A stretch of 64,000 nucleotides of DNA from contig CP107220.1 of assembly GCA_025757685.1 (NCBI GenBank), positions 1,323,501 to 1,387,500 on the forward strand, written 5' to 3'. A program made the translations under genes and the position numbers. The DNA comes from Oscillospiraceae bacterium. GTDB taxonomy: Bacteria > Bacillota > Clostridia > Oscillospirales > Acutalibacteraceae. This document shows, piece after piece, positions 52,426 through 61,406 of the stretch (position 1 is its first letter; each line of letters opens with the position of its first letter). The notes under the pieces were generated by a model, which had not been told where the DNA came from, did not search any database, and was given only the letters and a program-made list of their open reading frames with translations.

Positions 52426-53468
52426 TGGAGCCGCGCAAGGATCCCAACGAGGAGATTGACCGCATTTTGGCCGACTTTCAGCAAAGCCGTACCCGGCGGC
52501 AAACAGAGGCGCCGGCAGAGCCGCCTGTTCCGGCAAAAGAAGGGAAAGCGCCGTCAAAAAAAGAAAAGCCCTCCAAAGAAGCAAAGCCGCCAAAAAAGGA
52601 AAAAGCGCCCCGCCGCCCGCTGAACAAAAAGCAAAAGCGGGGGCTGTGGATCGCCTTGGTGTGTCTGGCAGTGGCTGTGGCGCTGGCCTTTGCTCTTCCC
52701 GCCATACAAAGCAGCCGCCAAAACGCCTACTTAAAGCCCTACGAGACCAAGTACGGCATTCACTACCCGGCGGGTATGCTGGAACAATATTGCGACGCCT
52801 ACGGCAAGGATCGGCAGATTGCCGGTTTTCTGACCTACGGCAGCAGCGGCGAGATCACCGTGTCCAAGACCAAAAATGAGAACCAGCCGTACCTGGATAA
52901 CAACAGCGACTTTTTGCACTTTGGGTTTAACACCGTAATCTATGGCAGCCCGCAGCAGCTGACCGGGCTGGAAGCCGCCTATGGCAGTGCCGCCGCCTGC
53001 AACAACAGCGGCACCACCCTCACCTACAATTCCCTGTTTGAGACCGGGCAGTGGCAGGTGGTAGGCGCCCTGTATGTGAACACCAAGGCCAAGGACGACA
53101 ACGGCTACTGCTTTCCCTACAATGTGACCGGAAACATGACGGCAGACAGCTACAAGCAATTCTACGCCCGACTGACCAACCGTATGATCTACACCAGCAA
53201 CCGCACCTTAAATCGGGCGGATCACCTGCTGACCATTGCCACGGACAGTGCGCTGCACCCGGGGTGGAAATTTGTGTTGGTGGCCGCTAAGGACGGCGAA
53301 GTACGGGATGTGCGGGATGTGCAAACGCCACAGTACCCGCAGGCGTACTTTGACAAGAAAGGGAAAAAGAACCCTTATGCGCCCTTTAACAAATGGTATC
53401 CGGAGATCTATGTGAGCAACGGCGAGCAAACCTCCCGCCAAAACAAAAAAGATTACCAAACAAAATAA
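52425..53468 (+). CDS. Membrane-anchored sortase-B-like pseudoenzyme
   Basis: 347 residues. A highly charged Lys/Pro/Glu-rich cytoplasmic tail (1-70), a membrane helix at about 73-93, and an outer domain. The outer part follows class B sortase order: QIAGFLTYGS, a strand ending NTVIYG, YKQFYARLTN, and HLLTIATDS before W-K-F-V-L-V-A. In sortase B these are Y-G-H-N (His), L-S-T-C (Cys) and R-F-V-V (Arg). Here they read Y-G-S-P (S175), I-A-T-D (D274) and W-K-F (K282), so all three catalytic residues are lost. Its start overlaps the thiI stop by one base. The role is unknown; a binding or scaffold role is inferred. Confidence 0.72.
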   Translation: MEPRKDPNEEIDRILADFQQSRTRRQTEAPAEPPVPAKEGKAPSKKEKPSKEAKPPKKEKAPRRPLNKKQKRGLWIALVCLAVAVALAFALPAIQSSRQNAYLKPYETKYGIHYPAGMLEQYCDAYGKDRQIAGFLTYGSSGEITVSKTKNENQPYLDNNSDFLHFGFNTVIYGSPQQLTGLEAAYGSAAACNNSGTTLTYNSLFETGQWQVVGALYVNTKAKDDNGYCFPYNVTGNMTADSYKQFYARLTNRMIYTSNRTLNRADHLLTIATDSALHPGWKFVLVAAKDGEVRDVRDVQTPQYPQAYFDKKGKKNPYAPFNKWYPEIYVSNGEQTSRQNKKDYQTK

Positions 53469-53510
53469 AAAAAGCCCCGACGGAATTTGCGTTTCGCCGG
53501 GGCTTTTTTC
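53467..53510. terminator. Terminator after the sortase-like gene
   Basis: AAAAAAGCCCCG / CGGGGCTTTTTT with a structured loop. T runs occur on both strands, so it also serves the convergent EEP-family gene. Confidence 0.9.
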
Positions 53511-53520
53511 GGTTTCTGTT

Positions 53521-54468
53521 TTAGATTTTCACATCAGCATAGATGGGATAGTGATCGGACATGGCGTCCATCGCCCCATCTGAGAGAATCCCGTAGCATC
53601 GCACCTTGGCGGTGCCGGTCAAAAAAATGTGGTCGTAGGTAGGGGCAGAGGCTTTTTTGTTGTTGCCGCTTTTGGTCTTGGCGGCCAAGGCTTTGGTGTC
53701 CTGCATCTTTTTTGCCAGGCGGCTGTAAATCTCCGGCGCATCATACACCGGGTCGTACCCGCCGCCGTCCATGGCGTTAAAGTCACCGCAGGCAAACACC
53801 GGGCACTTATACTGTGCCGCCAGGGATTTGGCAAGTGCCGCGGCCTGATCTGCCTGGCTTTTCATCACCGCCCGCTCCGCCTTTTCCTCTCCGCTGCGGA
53901 TCAGGTCCAGATGGGTGGAAGATACAATATATTTTTCGCCGGACTGATTGTTCCGGAACAGTCCCCACACAATGCGGCGCAAGCGCGCATCATCCCCCCG
54001 GTCATAGGCCACATCGCCTTGCTCCAGCAAGGTTACCCGATCGCTGTCATACAGCAGACCGGTCATGCGTACCAGCGCACCGGTACGCACCGGGTACAGC
54101 AGCTTATAACTGCCCCGGTTCTGCATCAAACAACAGTACCACTGATCGCTCATTTCCTGCACGGCCACTACATCCGGCCGGTAGGTGTCCAGCACCTGCA
54201 AAAACATTTTGGCCCGCTTGTGCGCGTCCGTGCCGCCCCAACTCTCATAATGCACCAGCAAATTGGCACTCATAATGCGGGCGGATGTATTCTTGGCACG
54301 CTTGGCGTTCGCCTTGCCGATGCTCTCCTGGAACTCCTCGCTAACCATATAATCCGACAGATCACCTCGGCTGCGAATCACCGCCGGCACGGCAATAGCC
54401 GTACTCACTGCTGCCACCAGAACCAGCGACAGCAGGGCGCAAAAAAAGCGCCGCAAAAACTTTCTCAT
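53521..54468 (-). CDS. Exported endonuclease/exonuclease/phosphatase-family protein
   Basis: 315 residues. The N-terminus MRKFLRRFFCALLSLVLVAA is a signal peptide or membrane anchor. The EEP fold follows: RIMSANLLVHY, DVVAVQEMSDQW (catalytic Glu), SSTHLDLIRSG, FACGDFNAMDGG (Asp, Asn), PTYDHIFL and the final M-S-D-H-Y-P-I. Family members cleave DNA, sphingomyelin or inositol phosphates; the substrate cannot be told. The 40-residue stretch AKKMQDTKALAAKTKSG is a lysine-rich insertion. CGGAGGA is 6 bases from the ATG at 54468. Confidence 0.87.
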   Translation of the reverse strand: MRKFLRRFFCALLSLVLVAAVSTAIAVPAVIRSRGDLSDYMVSEEFQESIGKANAKRAKNTSARIMSANLLVHYESWGGTDAHKRAKMFLQVLDTYRPDVVAVQEMSDQWYCCLMQNRGSYKLLYPVRTGALVRMTGLLYDSDRVTLLEQGDVAYDRGDDARLRRIVWGLFRNNQSGEKYIVSSTHLDLIRSGEEKAERAVMKSQADQAAALAKSLAAQYKCPVFACGDFNAMDGGGYDPVYDAPEIYSRLAKKMQDTKALAAKTKSGNNKKASAPTYDHIFLTGTAKVRCYGILSDGAMDAMSDHYPIYADVKI

Positions 54469-54499
54469 AATCTTCCTCCGCAGTATGTTCTCCCTACCT

Positions 54500-54528
54500 A
54501 TTATACACAAGCCGGCGTTCCATTTCCA
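54500..54528 (-). promoter_or_regulatory. Promoter of the EEP-family gene
   Basis: TGGAAA, 17 bases and TATAAT on the minus strand. The -35 box is weak. It is divergent from the promoter at 54553. Confidence 0.5.
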
Positions 54529-54552
54529 CCCTACGGCAAAAATAAAAAAGTA

Positions 54553-54581
54553 TTGACTATTTTACTTAGGCGTTGTATATT
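54553..54581 (+). promoter_or_regulatory. Promoter of the DUF6056-like gene
   Basis: TTGACT, 17 bases and TATATT, with about 50 bases of leader. A small hairpin (GGCGAGAATCGCC) lies in the leader before the GGAG ribosome site. Confidence 0.65.
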
Positions 54582-54638
54582 TGTTATACTTAATTATAGA
54601 AAGAAAAAACGGCGAGAATCGCCAAGTGGAGAATAACG

Positions 54639-56210
54639 ATGATGGAAGAAACAAAAAAGAGCAAGTCCCTGCGCCTGCTGACGGTGCTGCTGTCTGTGGC
54701 GGCCGTAGCTGCCATGTTGTGGTGCGCGCCTTACTTTAAGGACGATTGGGCCTGGGGCAGCCAGGTGGGACTGGAACGACTGCAAAGCCACTTCACAGGT
54801 TACAACGGCCGGTATCTGGGCAATCTGCTGGTCATGGTCCTCACCCGCTCCCTGCCGGTGAAAATCATTTTGATGACCGCCGGGGTTCTGGCGCTGCCGT
54901 TGCTGGTCAGCCGCTTGGCCAACAAAAAGCTATTTTTATTGTTCCCTCTGAGCCTACTGGGTGTAGCTGTGATGCCCGCCGATCTGTTCCGCCAAACGGT
55001 GGTGTGGGCCAGCGGTTTTTCCAACTATATGCCGCCGGTGCTGCTCACTCTGTGCTATCTGCTGCTGGTATGGGATCTGTGGGATGACACAGCACCGGTA
55101 CAGAGCAAATGGACACCGCTCTGTGCCTTACTCATCGGCGGGTGCGGTGCGCTGTTTATGGAGCATGTGACCCTATACAACCTGGCGCTGGCAGTGGCGG
55201 TGCTGATCTTTTCCAAGGTCAAGCACCACAAGACCTATGCCACCCACTGGTGTTTCCTGACCGGCGCTGTCATCGGTGCCGGAATTATGTTTACCAACAG
55301 CGCCTATGGCTTTATTTCTTCCGGCAAAGACCAATTCACCTATCGCTCCATGGCGGTAGGCGGCACCGTACAGCGGTATTTTGACACCATCGGCGGCAAT
55401 ATCATTCGTATTTCCAACTACCTGACCGAGTGCAACGCTCTGATGAATGTGCTGCTGGCTGCGCTGTTTTGCATTGTGCTGCACCGCCTGTTTAAGAAGG
55501 GCGGCGTCACCAAGGGGCGCCGGGTGTGGCTCATCGTCAGTGCAGGAATATTGGTCGCCTATGCTGCTTATAGCTGCGTGCTTACCGTATGGGCCAAGAT
55601 CGCAGGCAACAATAACGCCCGGGATGCCATCGACCCTGCGTGGCGCTTTACCTTTACACTGTTGTTTTCCATTGCGCTACTGCTGTGCATTCTCTTAGGC
55701 ATCCAAAGCCGTCGCCGCAAGGGGCAGATGCTCTTTGCGCTGGTCAGCGTGTATGTGTTCTGCACGCCACTGTTTATCGTAACCCCTCTGACCGCTCGCT
55801 GCTTTCTCCCCTGCTATGCCATGTTTATGCTGCTGGCCGCGCTGCTGTTTGACCTGATCTATCGAGATACTGCGGACAAGACAAAGGCCACCCGCACCGC
55901 AGGCGCCGTATTTGCCGCCTGTCTGATTGCGCTGGGCGTGTTCTATGCCACCGTCTTTGTGCAGATCAAGGACTATTCCGTCGGTCGAGAGGCCTATGTG
56001 CAGGCACAGATTGACCGGGGCGAAAAAAAGATTTACCTGCCCATGTACCCGGCCTATACCGGCGATTATATTCGAGGCAGCACCCCCAGGGACGGCTCTG
56101 TTTGGGAGGAGCGGTACAAAATGTTCTACCACATTGACCCGGACATTGACCTGGTCACCGTCGGCCCCAACACGCCCCAAGCCAAAGCAGTCCTGGCACA
56201 AGAGAAATAA
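54639..56210 (+). CDS. Polytopic membrane protein, DUF6056-like (glycosyltransferase-C-like)
   Basis: 523 residues with about 10-11 membrane helices. The early loop APYFKDDWAWGSQ and LERLQSHFTGYNGRYLGNLL recalls the D-D motif after the first helix of GT-C glycosyltransferases and of DUF6056 proteins, many of which act in cell-surface polysaccharide assembly. The C-terminal ~70 residues are soluble and probably outside. No other glycan gene is nearby, so the substrate is unknown. It stands alone between divergent promoters and a terminator. Confidence 0.72.
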   Translation: MMEETKKSKSLRLLTVLLSVAAVAAMLWCAPYFKDDWAWGSQVGLERLQSHFTGYNGRYLGNLLVMVLTRSLPVKIILMTAGVLALPLLVSRLANKKLFLLFPLSLLGVAVMPADLFRQTVVWASGFSNYMPPVLLTLCYLLLVWDLWDDTAPVQSKWTPLCALLIGGCGALFMEHVTLYNLALAVAVLIFSKVKHHKTYATHWCFLTGAVIGAGIMFTNSAYGFISSGKDQFTYRSMAVGGTVQRYFDTIGGNIIRISNYLTECNALMNVLLAALFCIVLHRLFKKGGVTKGRRVWLIVSAGILVAYAAYSCVLTVWAKIAGNNNARDAIDPAWRFTFTLLFSIALLLCILLGIQSRRRKGQMLFALVSVYVFCTPLFIVTPLTARCFLPCYAMFMLLAALLFDLIYRDTADKTKATRTAGAVFAACLIALGVFYATVFVQIKDYSVGREAYVQAQIDRGEKKIYLPMYPAYTGDYIRGSTPRDGSVWEERYKMFYHIDPDIDLVTVGPNTPQAKAVLAQEK

Positions 56211-56258
56211 ACGCCGTTTGTTGGGTTCGATACCCACATTGAACCGCCAAATCCATAG

Positions 56259-56292
56259 AAAAAACGCATCCTGTAATTAGGATGCGTTTTTG
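56259..56292. terminator. Bidirectional terminator between the DUF6056-like gene and purB
   Basis: The stem AAAAACGCATCCT / AGGATGCGTTTTT has a 6-base loop and A/T runs on both sides. Confidence 0.9.
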
Positions 56293-56320
56293 TTTTGCTT
56301 ATTTGCATGCAGCGCAGAAG

Positions 56321-57754
56321 TTATACATTGATCTCCACATCTACGCCCAGCAGGTCTTTTTCCTTAGCCAGAATGGGGCTCACCACTTCGTTTAAGAAGT
56401 CGACGGTCTGCTCCGGAGCACGGCCCACAAAGTTCTCCGGCTTCAGAATGGCCAAAATTTCCTCCTTGGTGGTCATAAAGGCCGGATCCGCAGCAATGCG
56501 ATCCACCAGATCGTTCTTGCCGCCCTCAACCTTCACCACCGCACCGGCGGCCATGGAGTGCTGGCGAATTTTCTCGTGCAGCTCCTGACGGTCTCCGCCT
56601 TTCTTCACCGCGTCCATCATAATGTTCTCGGTAGCCATAAAGGGCAGTTCGCTCATCAGGCGGGCGTGGATCACCTTGGGATACACCACCAACCCGGAGG
56701 TCACGTTGATATACAGGTCCAAAATCCCGTCCGTAGCCAGGAAGGCCTCGGCCACGCTGACCCGCTTGTTGGCAGAGTCGTCCAATGTGCGCTCAAACCA
56801 CTGGGCAGAGGCTGTCCATGCCGGGTTCAAGGCGTCGATCATCACATAGCGGGACAGAGAAGCGATCCGCTCACTGCGCATGGGATTGCGCTTATAAGCC
56901 ATGGCGGAAGAACCGATCTGGTTCTTCTCAAAGGGCTCCTCAATCTCTTTCAGATTTTGCAGCAGCCGCAGGTCGTTGGAAAACTTGCAGCAGCTCTGAG
57001 CGATCAGCCCCAGGCAGTTGCACACAATGGTGTCCAGCTTGCGGGCATAGGTTTGGCCGCTGACCGGGAAGCAGGCCTTAAAGCCCATCTTCTCCGCGAT
57101 CTTACGATCCAGCGCCTTGCACTTCTCGTGGTCGCCGTCAAACAGCTCCAGGAAACTGGCCTGGGTGCCGGTGGTGCCCTTAGAGCCCAGCAGCATCAAG
57201 GTGTCCAGCACATGGCACACCTCTTCATAATCCATGACCAGATCCATCAGCCACAAAGTGGCACGCTTGCCCACGGTGGTGGGCTGGGCAGGCTGGAAGT
57301 GGGTAAAGCCCAGGCAGGGCATATCCTTATACTGGTCGGCAAACTTGGCCACACTGGCAATGGCATTCACCAGCTTTTTCTTGATCAGCAGCAGGGCCTC
57401 CCGCATGGTGATCACATCTGTATTATCGCCCACATAGCAAGAGGTGGCGCCCAGGTGGATAATGGGCTTAGCCGTGGGGCACTGCACCCCATAGGCGTAT
57501 ACATGGCTCATTACATCATGGCGTACCTGCTTCTCCCGTTCCCGAGCCACATCGTAGTTAATGTCCTCGGCGTGCGCTTTCAACTCGTCGATCTGTGCCT
57601 GAGTCACATTCAGCCCCAGCTCGTGCTCCGCTTCTGCCAGAGCGATCCACAGCTTCCGCCAGGTTTTGAACTTAAAATCCGGGGAGTAGATATACTGCAT
57701 TTCCTTGCTGGCATAGCGCGCGTTAAAGGGAGAATTATAAGTATCTGTCTGCAT
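56321..57754 (-). CDS. purB: Adenylosuccinate lyase
   Basis: 477 residues. It splits fumarate from SAICAR and from adenylosuccinate in purine synthesis. The fumarase/aspartase signature G-S-S-A-M-A-Y-K-R-N-P is clear, with HLGATSCYVGDNTD and GFTHFQPAQPTTVGKR. The length fits the longer eukaryote-like and clostridial class. Its ATG overlaps the purC stop by one base (TAATG). It is the last gene of the ANTAR-dap-pur operon. Confidence 0.97.
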   Translation of the reverse strand: MQTDTYNSPFNARYASKEMQYIYSPDFKFKTWRKLWIALAEAEHELGLNVTQAQIDELKAHAEDINYDVAREREKQVRHDVMSHVYAYGVQCPTAKPIIHLGATSCYVGDNTDVITMREALLLIKKKLVNAIASVAKFADQYKDMPCLGFTHFQPAQPTTVGKRATLWLMDLVMDYEEVCHVLDTLMLLGSKGTTGTQASFLELFDGDHEKCKALDRKIAEKMGFKACFPVSGQTYARKLDTIVCNCLGLIAQSCCKFSNDLRLLQNLKEIEEPFEKNQIGSSAMAYKRNPMRSERIASLSRYVMIDALNPAWTASAQWFERTLDDSANKRVSVAEAFLATDGILDLYINVTSGLVVYPKVIHARLMSELPFMATENIMMDAVKKGGDRQELHEKIRQHSMAAGAVVKVEGGKNDLVDRIAADPAFMTTKEEILAILKPENFVGRAPEQTVDFLNEVVSPILAKEKDLLGVDVEINV

Positions 57755-58464
57755 TAGTCCAGCCCTACTCTCTTCATCATCTCTTTGTATGCATCCTCAA
57801 CGCCGCCCAGGTCCCGACGGAAGCGGTCCTTGTCCAGCTTCTCATGGGTCTTAATGTCCCAAAAACGGCAGGTGTCCGGGCTAATCTCGTCTGCCAGCAC
57901 GATCTGGCCGTCTGCGGTCTTGCCGAATTCCAGCTTGAAGTCAATCAGCTCCACACCGATGGAGGCAAAGTATTCTTTCAGCACATCGTTCACCTTGAAG
58001 GCCATCGCCTTAATGGTGTCCACATCCGCCTGGGTGGCAAAGCCGCAGCTGACCGCGTGGTAGCCGTTGATCAGCGGGTCGCCCAAGTCGTCATCCTTAT
58101 AAGAGAACTCAATAGACGGCTGGGTAAAGTCCATGCCCTCTTCCAGACCCAGGCGCTTGCAGATAGAGCCGGCAGCCCGGTTGCGGATAATCACTTCCAA
58201 CGGTACGATGGTCACTTTCTTCACAGCGGTCTCCCGATCGGAAAGTTCCTCCACAAAGTGGGTGGGCACGCCGTGCTTCTCTAAAAGCTGCATTAAGTAG
58301 TTGGACATTTTGTTGTTCACAACGCCCTTACCTACGATGGTGCCCTTCTTCAGGCCGTTAAAGGCGGTGGCATCGTCCTTGTAGTCCACAATCACGATGG
58401 CGGGGTCCTCAGTAGCCCATACCTTCTTGGCCTTGCCTTCATAAAGCTGTTCTGTCTTATTCAT
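57754..58464 (-). CDS. purC: SAICAR synthetase
   Basis: 236 residues. It joins aspartate to CAIR with ATP, the step before adenylosuccinate lyase. Signature parts: [27 protein letters not shown] [21 protein letters not shown] and [14 protein letters not shown]. The ATG at 58464 has AGAGGAG at good spacing; a longer frame to 58530 has no ribosome site. It lies 49 bases after dapL. Confidence 0.97.
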   Translation of the reverse strand: MNKTEQLYEGKAKKVWATEDPAIVIVDYKDDATAFNGLKKGTIVGKGVVNNKMSNYLMQLLEKHGVPTHFVEELSDRETAVKKVTIVPLEVIIRNRAAGSICKRLGLEEGMDFTQPSIEFSYKDDDLGDPLINGYHAVSCGFATQADVDTIKAMAFKVNDVLKEYFASIGVELIDFKLEFGKTADGQIVLADEISPDTCRFWDIKTHEKLDKDRFRRDLGGVEDAYKEMMKRVGLD

Positions 58465-58513
58465 AACGCATTCTCCTCTGCAAAAAGATTGGTAAATTAA
58501 AGGGTGTGTGTTC

Positions 58514-59737
58514 TTATTTGTTTTGGGCAAAGTATGCCTTGATCCGCTCCACGGCCTCTACGGTCTTGTCCGCATTGCCGAAAGCAGTGAGCCGGAAAAA
58601 GCCCTCACCGGAGGGACCGAAGCCAGAACCGGGGGTGCCCACCACATGGGTCTTGTCCAGCAGCAGATCAAAGAACTCCCAGCTGGTCATGCCTTCCGGC
58701 ACCTTCAGCCACACATAGGGGGAGTTCACCGCGCCGTAGCAAGTAAACCCGGCAGCCTGCATACCCTCAAAGATCACCTTGGCGTTCTTCTGATAATAGG
58801 CCAGGGTTTCCTTGATCTCCTTTTGCCCCTGCTCCGTGTAAACCGCTTCGGCCGCCCGCTGGGTAATGTAGCTAACGCCGTTAAACTTGGTGGCCTGGCG
58901 GCGTGCCCACATGGGGTTCAGGCTCTTGCCCTCAAACACACAGGCCTTGGGCACCACGGTATAACCGCAGCGCACGCCGGTAAAGCCGGCAGTCTTGGAG
59001 AAAGAACGCAGCTCAATGGCGCACTTCTCGGCGCCCTCAATCTCATAAATGGAATGGGGCACATCGTCCTCTACAATAAAGGCTTCATAGGCACTGTCAA
59101 AGATGATCAAAGCGTCATTGGCCAGCGCATAGTCTACCCACTTTTTCAGCTGCGCTTTGGTGGCGCACATACCGGTGGGGTTGTTGGGAAAGCACAGGTA
59201 GATCACATCCGGAGTCTCCTTCGGCAGATCGGGCATAAAACCGTTCTCCTCTGTGCAGGGCATATAGATAAAGTTGCTGTAAAAGCCGTCGGCGTTCTTG
59301 TCGCCGCTGCGGCCGTCCATGGTGTTGGCGTCCACATACACCGGGTACACCGGGTCACACACAGCGATCTTGTTGTCCACGCTGAACAGGTCGCCGATAT
59401 TGCCGCAGTCGGACTTGGCGCCGTCGGACAAAAAGATCTCGTCTTTCTCAATCTTGACCCCGCGGGCAGCGTAATCGTGCTGCTGAATGGCGTCCAGGAT
59501 AAATTCGTAACCGTGCTCCGGCGGATAGCCGCGGAAAGTGGCCTCGTTGGCCATCTCGTCCACCGCCTTGTGCATGGCGTCGATCACACTGGGCGCCAGC
59601 GGACGGGTCACATCGCCGATAGACAGACGGATAATATCTGCCTCCGGGTGCGCCTCCTGGTACTCCCGCTGCTTTCTGGCTACCGTTGAAAACAGATAAG
59701 AGCTTTCAATCTTAAAAAAGTTTTGGTTGATCTTCAT
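58514..59737 (-). CDS. dapL: LL-diaminopimelate aminotransferase
   Basis: 407 residues, class I/II PLP aminotransferase. It forms LL-diaminopimelate directly from tetrahydrodipicolinate and glutamate. The PLP lysine is in [31 protein letters not shown] and [13 protein letters not shown] are DapL hallmarks. It implies the aminotransferase route to lysine and peptidoglycan, without succinyl- or acetyl-intermediates. It lies directly after dapF. Confidence 0.97.
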   Translation of the reverse strand: MKINQNFFKIESSYLFSTVARKQREYQEAHPEADIIRLSIGDVTRPLAPSVIDAMHKAVDEMANEATFRGYPPEHGYEFILDAIQQHDYAARGVKIEKDEIFLSDGAKSDCGNIGDLFSVDNKIAVCDPVYPVYVDANTMDGRSGDKNADGFYSNFIYMPCTEENGFMPDLPKETPDVIYLCFPNNPTGMCATKAQLKKWVDYALANDALIIFDSAYEAFIVEDDVPHSIYEIEGAEKCAIELRSFSKTAGFTGVRCGYTVVPKACVFEGKSLNPMWARRQATKFNGVSYITQRAAEAVYTEQGQKEIKETLAYYQKNAKVIFEGMQAAGFTCYGAVNSPYVWLKVPEGMTSWEFFDLLLDKTHVVGTPGSGFGPSGEGFFRLTAFGNADKTVEAVERIKAYFAQNK

Positions 59738-59760
59738 TATTCTAAAAAACCTCCTGTGTT

Positions 59761-60606
59761 TTATAGATCTATCTTGCCGCTAAAGACAGTGGTGGCCGGG
59801 CCGGTCATCATGACGCTGTCCTGGGCCTTACCGCTCCAGCTGATCTGCAAGTCGCCGCCCAGCAGATGAACCGTCACCCGGTGGTCTACATAACCGCCCA
59901 AAATCGCCGCCACGGCGGTGGCACAGGCGCCGGTGCCGCAGGCCAAAGTCTCCCCGGAGCCGCGCTCCCACACCCGCATTTCGATGTTCTGCCGGTCCTG
60001 TACAAAGGCAAACTCTGTGTTGGTCCGATCCGGGAAGCAGGGATGGTGCTCAAACAGCGGTCCTACCTGCTCCAGCGGGAACTCCCGTGGCGAGCGGTCA
60101 ATAAACACCACCGCGTGAGGGTTGCCCATGGAGACACAAGTCATTTTATACACTGTGTCGTGTACGGTAATAGGTACATCCACCGGCGGTTTGCAGTCCG
60201 TCACCACCGGAATGGCCGCCGGATCTAAAATCGGCGCACCCATATCCACACTGGCGCCCACGGCCACACCGTCCTGCACCTGAATGTCAATGGTCTTAAC
60301 CGCACCCATGGACGCAATGGTCACGGTGGTCTTGTCCGTCAGCTTGTGGTCGTACACATATTTTGCCACGCAGCGGATCCCGTTGCCGCACATAGCGCCC
60401 CGGGAGCCGTCCGCATTGTACATCACCATTTCAAAATCGGCGTTCTGCCCCTTCTCAATGAGAATGATGCCGTCGCCGCCGATGCCAAAGTGCCGGTCGG
60501 AGAGCCGCACCGCCAGCTGAGAAGCCAGGTCCCGGTCCATGGGCTGCCGGGTGCAGTCAAAGTAAATATAGTCGTTGCCGCAGCCGTGCATCTTGGTAAA
60601 TTCCAT
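59761..60606 (-). CDS. dapF: Diaminopimelate epimerase
   Basis: 281 residues. It converts LL- to meso-diaminopimelate, the wall cross-linking residue and lysine precursor. Two catalytic cysteines are in A-M-C-G-N-G-I-R and L-A-C-G-T-G-A-C; the start FTKMHGCGNDYIYFD is typical. It is followed by dapL after 23 bases, giving both last steps to meso-DAP in order. Confidence 0.97.
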   Translation of the reverse strand: MEFTKMHGCGNDYIYFDCTRQPMDRDLASQLAVRLSDRHFGIGGDGIILIEKGQNADFEMVMYNADGSRGAMCGNGIRCVAKYVYDHKLTDKTTVTIASMGAVKTIDIQVQDGVAVGASVDMGAPILDPAAIPVVTDCKPPVDVPITVHDTVYKMTCVSMGNPHAVVFIDRSPREFPLEQVGPLFEHHPCFPDRTNTEFAFVQDRQNIEMRVWERGSGETLACGTGACATAVAAILGGYVDHRVTVHLLGGDLQISWSGKAQDSVMMTGPATTVFSGKIDL

Positions 60607-60624
60607 CAGAAAGCCGTCCTTTCG

Positions 60625-61140
60625 TTAGCGAAAATCGTTGATGATCTTTTGCGCCAGGTCCGTAATCTTCAGCCCGGTGCGCATACTCTCCTTTTGGAGA
60701 AAACGGTGGGCCTGCAACTCCGTCATATCCTGGGTGTTCATCAGCACCAGCTTGGCATTAGAGATCAAATCCTCATCCGCCTCCTTACGGCGGGTAAAGC
60801 TGCTTTTGCTGGAGACAAGCACCGCCACCGTTTGCAAAAACTCCTGCCGATCCAAGGGCAGGGTCAGGGTGATCAGGTTGCCCATATATTCTGTTTTGCC
60901 GTTCTTCGACAGTGCTACCACATCAAAGTCCGCAGGCAACTGCTCTGCCAAAGTACCGGCACCCATATCCCGCAGCAAAGAGGCACAGATGATCACGCCG
61001 GCGTCTTTCTCACCGGCAGCGCCCAACGCGCTGGAACCCAGGGCACAAATATGCGACACCCGGAACCCCTCGCCAACCAGCAAGGCACGCAGGCGCAGTG
61101 CCACCTCTTTGTTCGGGTACGCAATAATGATGTCCTTCAT
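60625..61140 (-). CDS. ANTAR-domain response regulator-like protein
   Basis: 171 residues. Residues 1-115 form a degenerate receiver-like fold (IIIAYPNKEVALRLRALLVG, GVIICASLLRDMG); an aspartate pocket is not clear. Residues about 120-171 form an ANTAR domain (ISNAKLVLMNTQDMTELQAH, RFLQKESMRTGLKITDLAQ). ANTAR proteins bind paired RNA hairpins and prevent termination. The ATG at 61140 follows GGGAGCGGAAG. It heads the operon with dapF, dapL, purC and purB; the RNA targets are unknown and none is seen in its own leader. Confidence 0.85.
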   Translation of the reverse strand: MKDIIIAYPNKEVALRLRALLVGEGFRVSHICALGSSALGAAGEKDAGVIICASLLRDMGAGTLAEQLPADFDVVALSKNGKTEYMGNLITLTLPLDRQEFLQTVAVLVSSKSSFTRRKEADEDLISNAKLVLMNTQDMTELQAHRFLQKESMRTGLKITDLAQKIINDFR

Positions 61141-61173
61141 CTTCCGCTCCCGTTCCCCCATTAGATAAAAGTT

Positions 61174-61203
61174 ATTATACCATATAAATACGCCTGGGTT
61201 CAA
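61174..61203 (-). promoter_or_regulatory. Promoter of the ANTAR-dap-pur operon
   Basis: TTGAAC, 18 bases and TATAAT on the minus strand; leader of about 27 bases. Confidence 0.72.
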
Positions 61204-61338
61204 TACAAAATGTGCACAGTTGCGCCCTGTGGGGACAAAAATTTTTGTCTATTCTTTACAGTCTGAAAGATTTGTAACAATATACACAAAAATGCGACAA
61301 ATTTTACAAATTCTTGTAACAAACTATACGAAAATCCC

Positions 61339-61367
61339 TTGATTGACCGGTGCCAATGTGTTAAAAT
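61339..61367 (+). promoter_or_regulatory. Promoter of glgBC
   Basis: TTGATT, 17 bases and TAAAAT, 39 bases before the glgB ATG. The AT-rich gap 61204-61338 between the divergent operons shows nothing else. Confidence 0.65.
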
Positions 61368-61406
61368 GAGAATGACTACAACCAAACTGAAAAGGGAGAT
61401 GATAGA

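Noticed and set aside
56216..56250. Sequence TGGGTTCGATACCCA resembles a tRNA T-arm.
   Set aside because: No matching acceptor, D or anticodon arm lies upstream (the region is the end of the membrane-protein gene) and no proper 3' acceptor side follows.
56558..59689. Long antisense frames opposite purB and dapL (393-399 residues).
   Set aside because: Shadows of conserved enzymes with clear signatures on the other strand; no ribosome sites.
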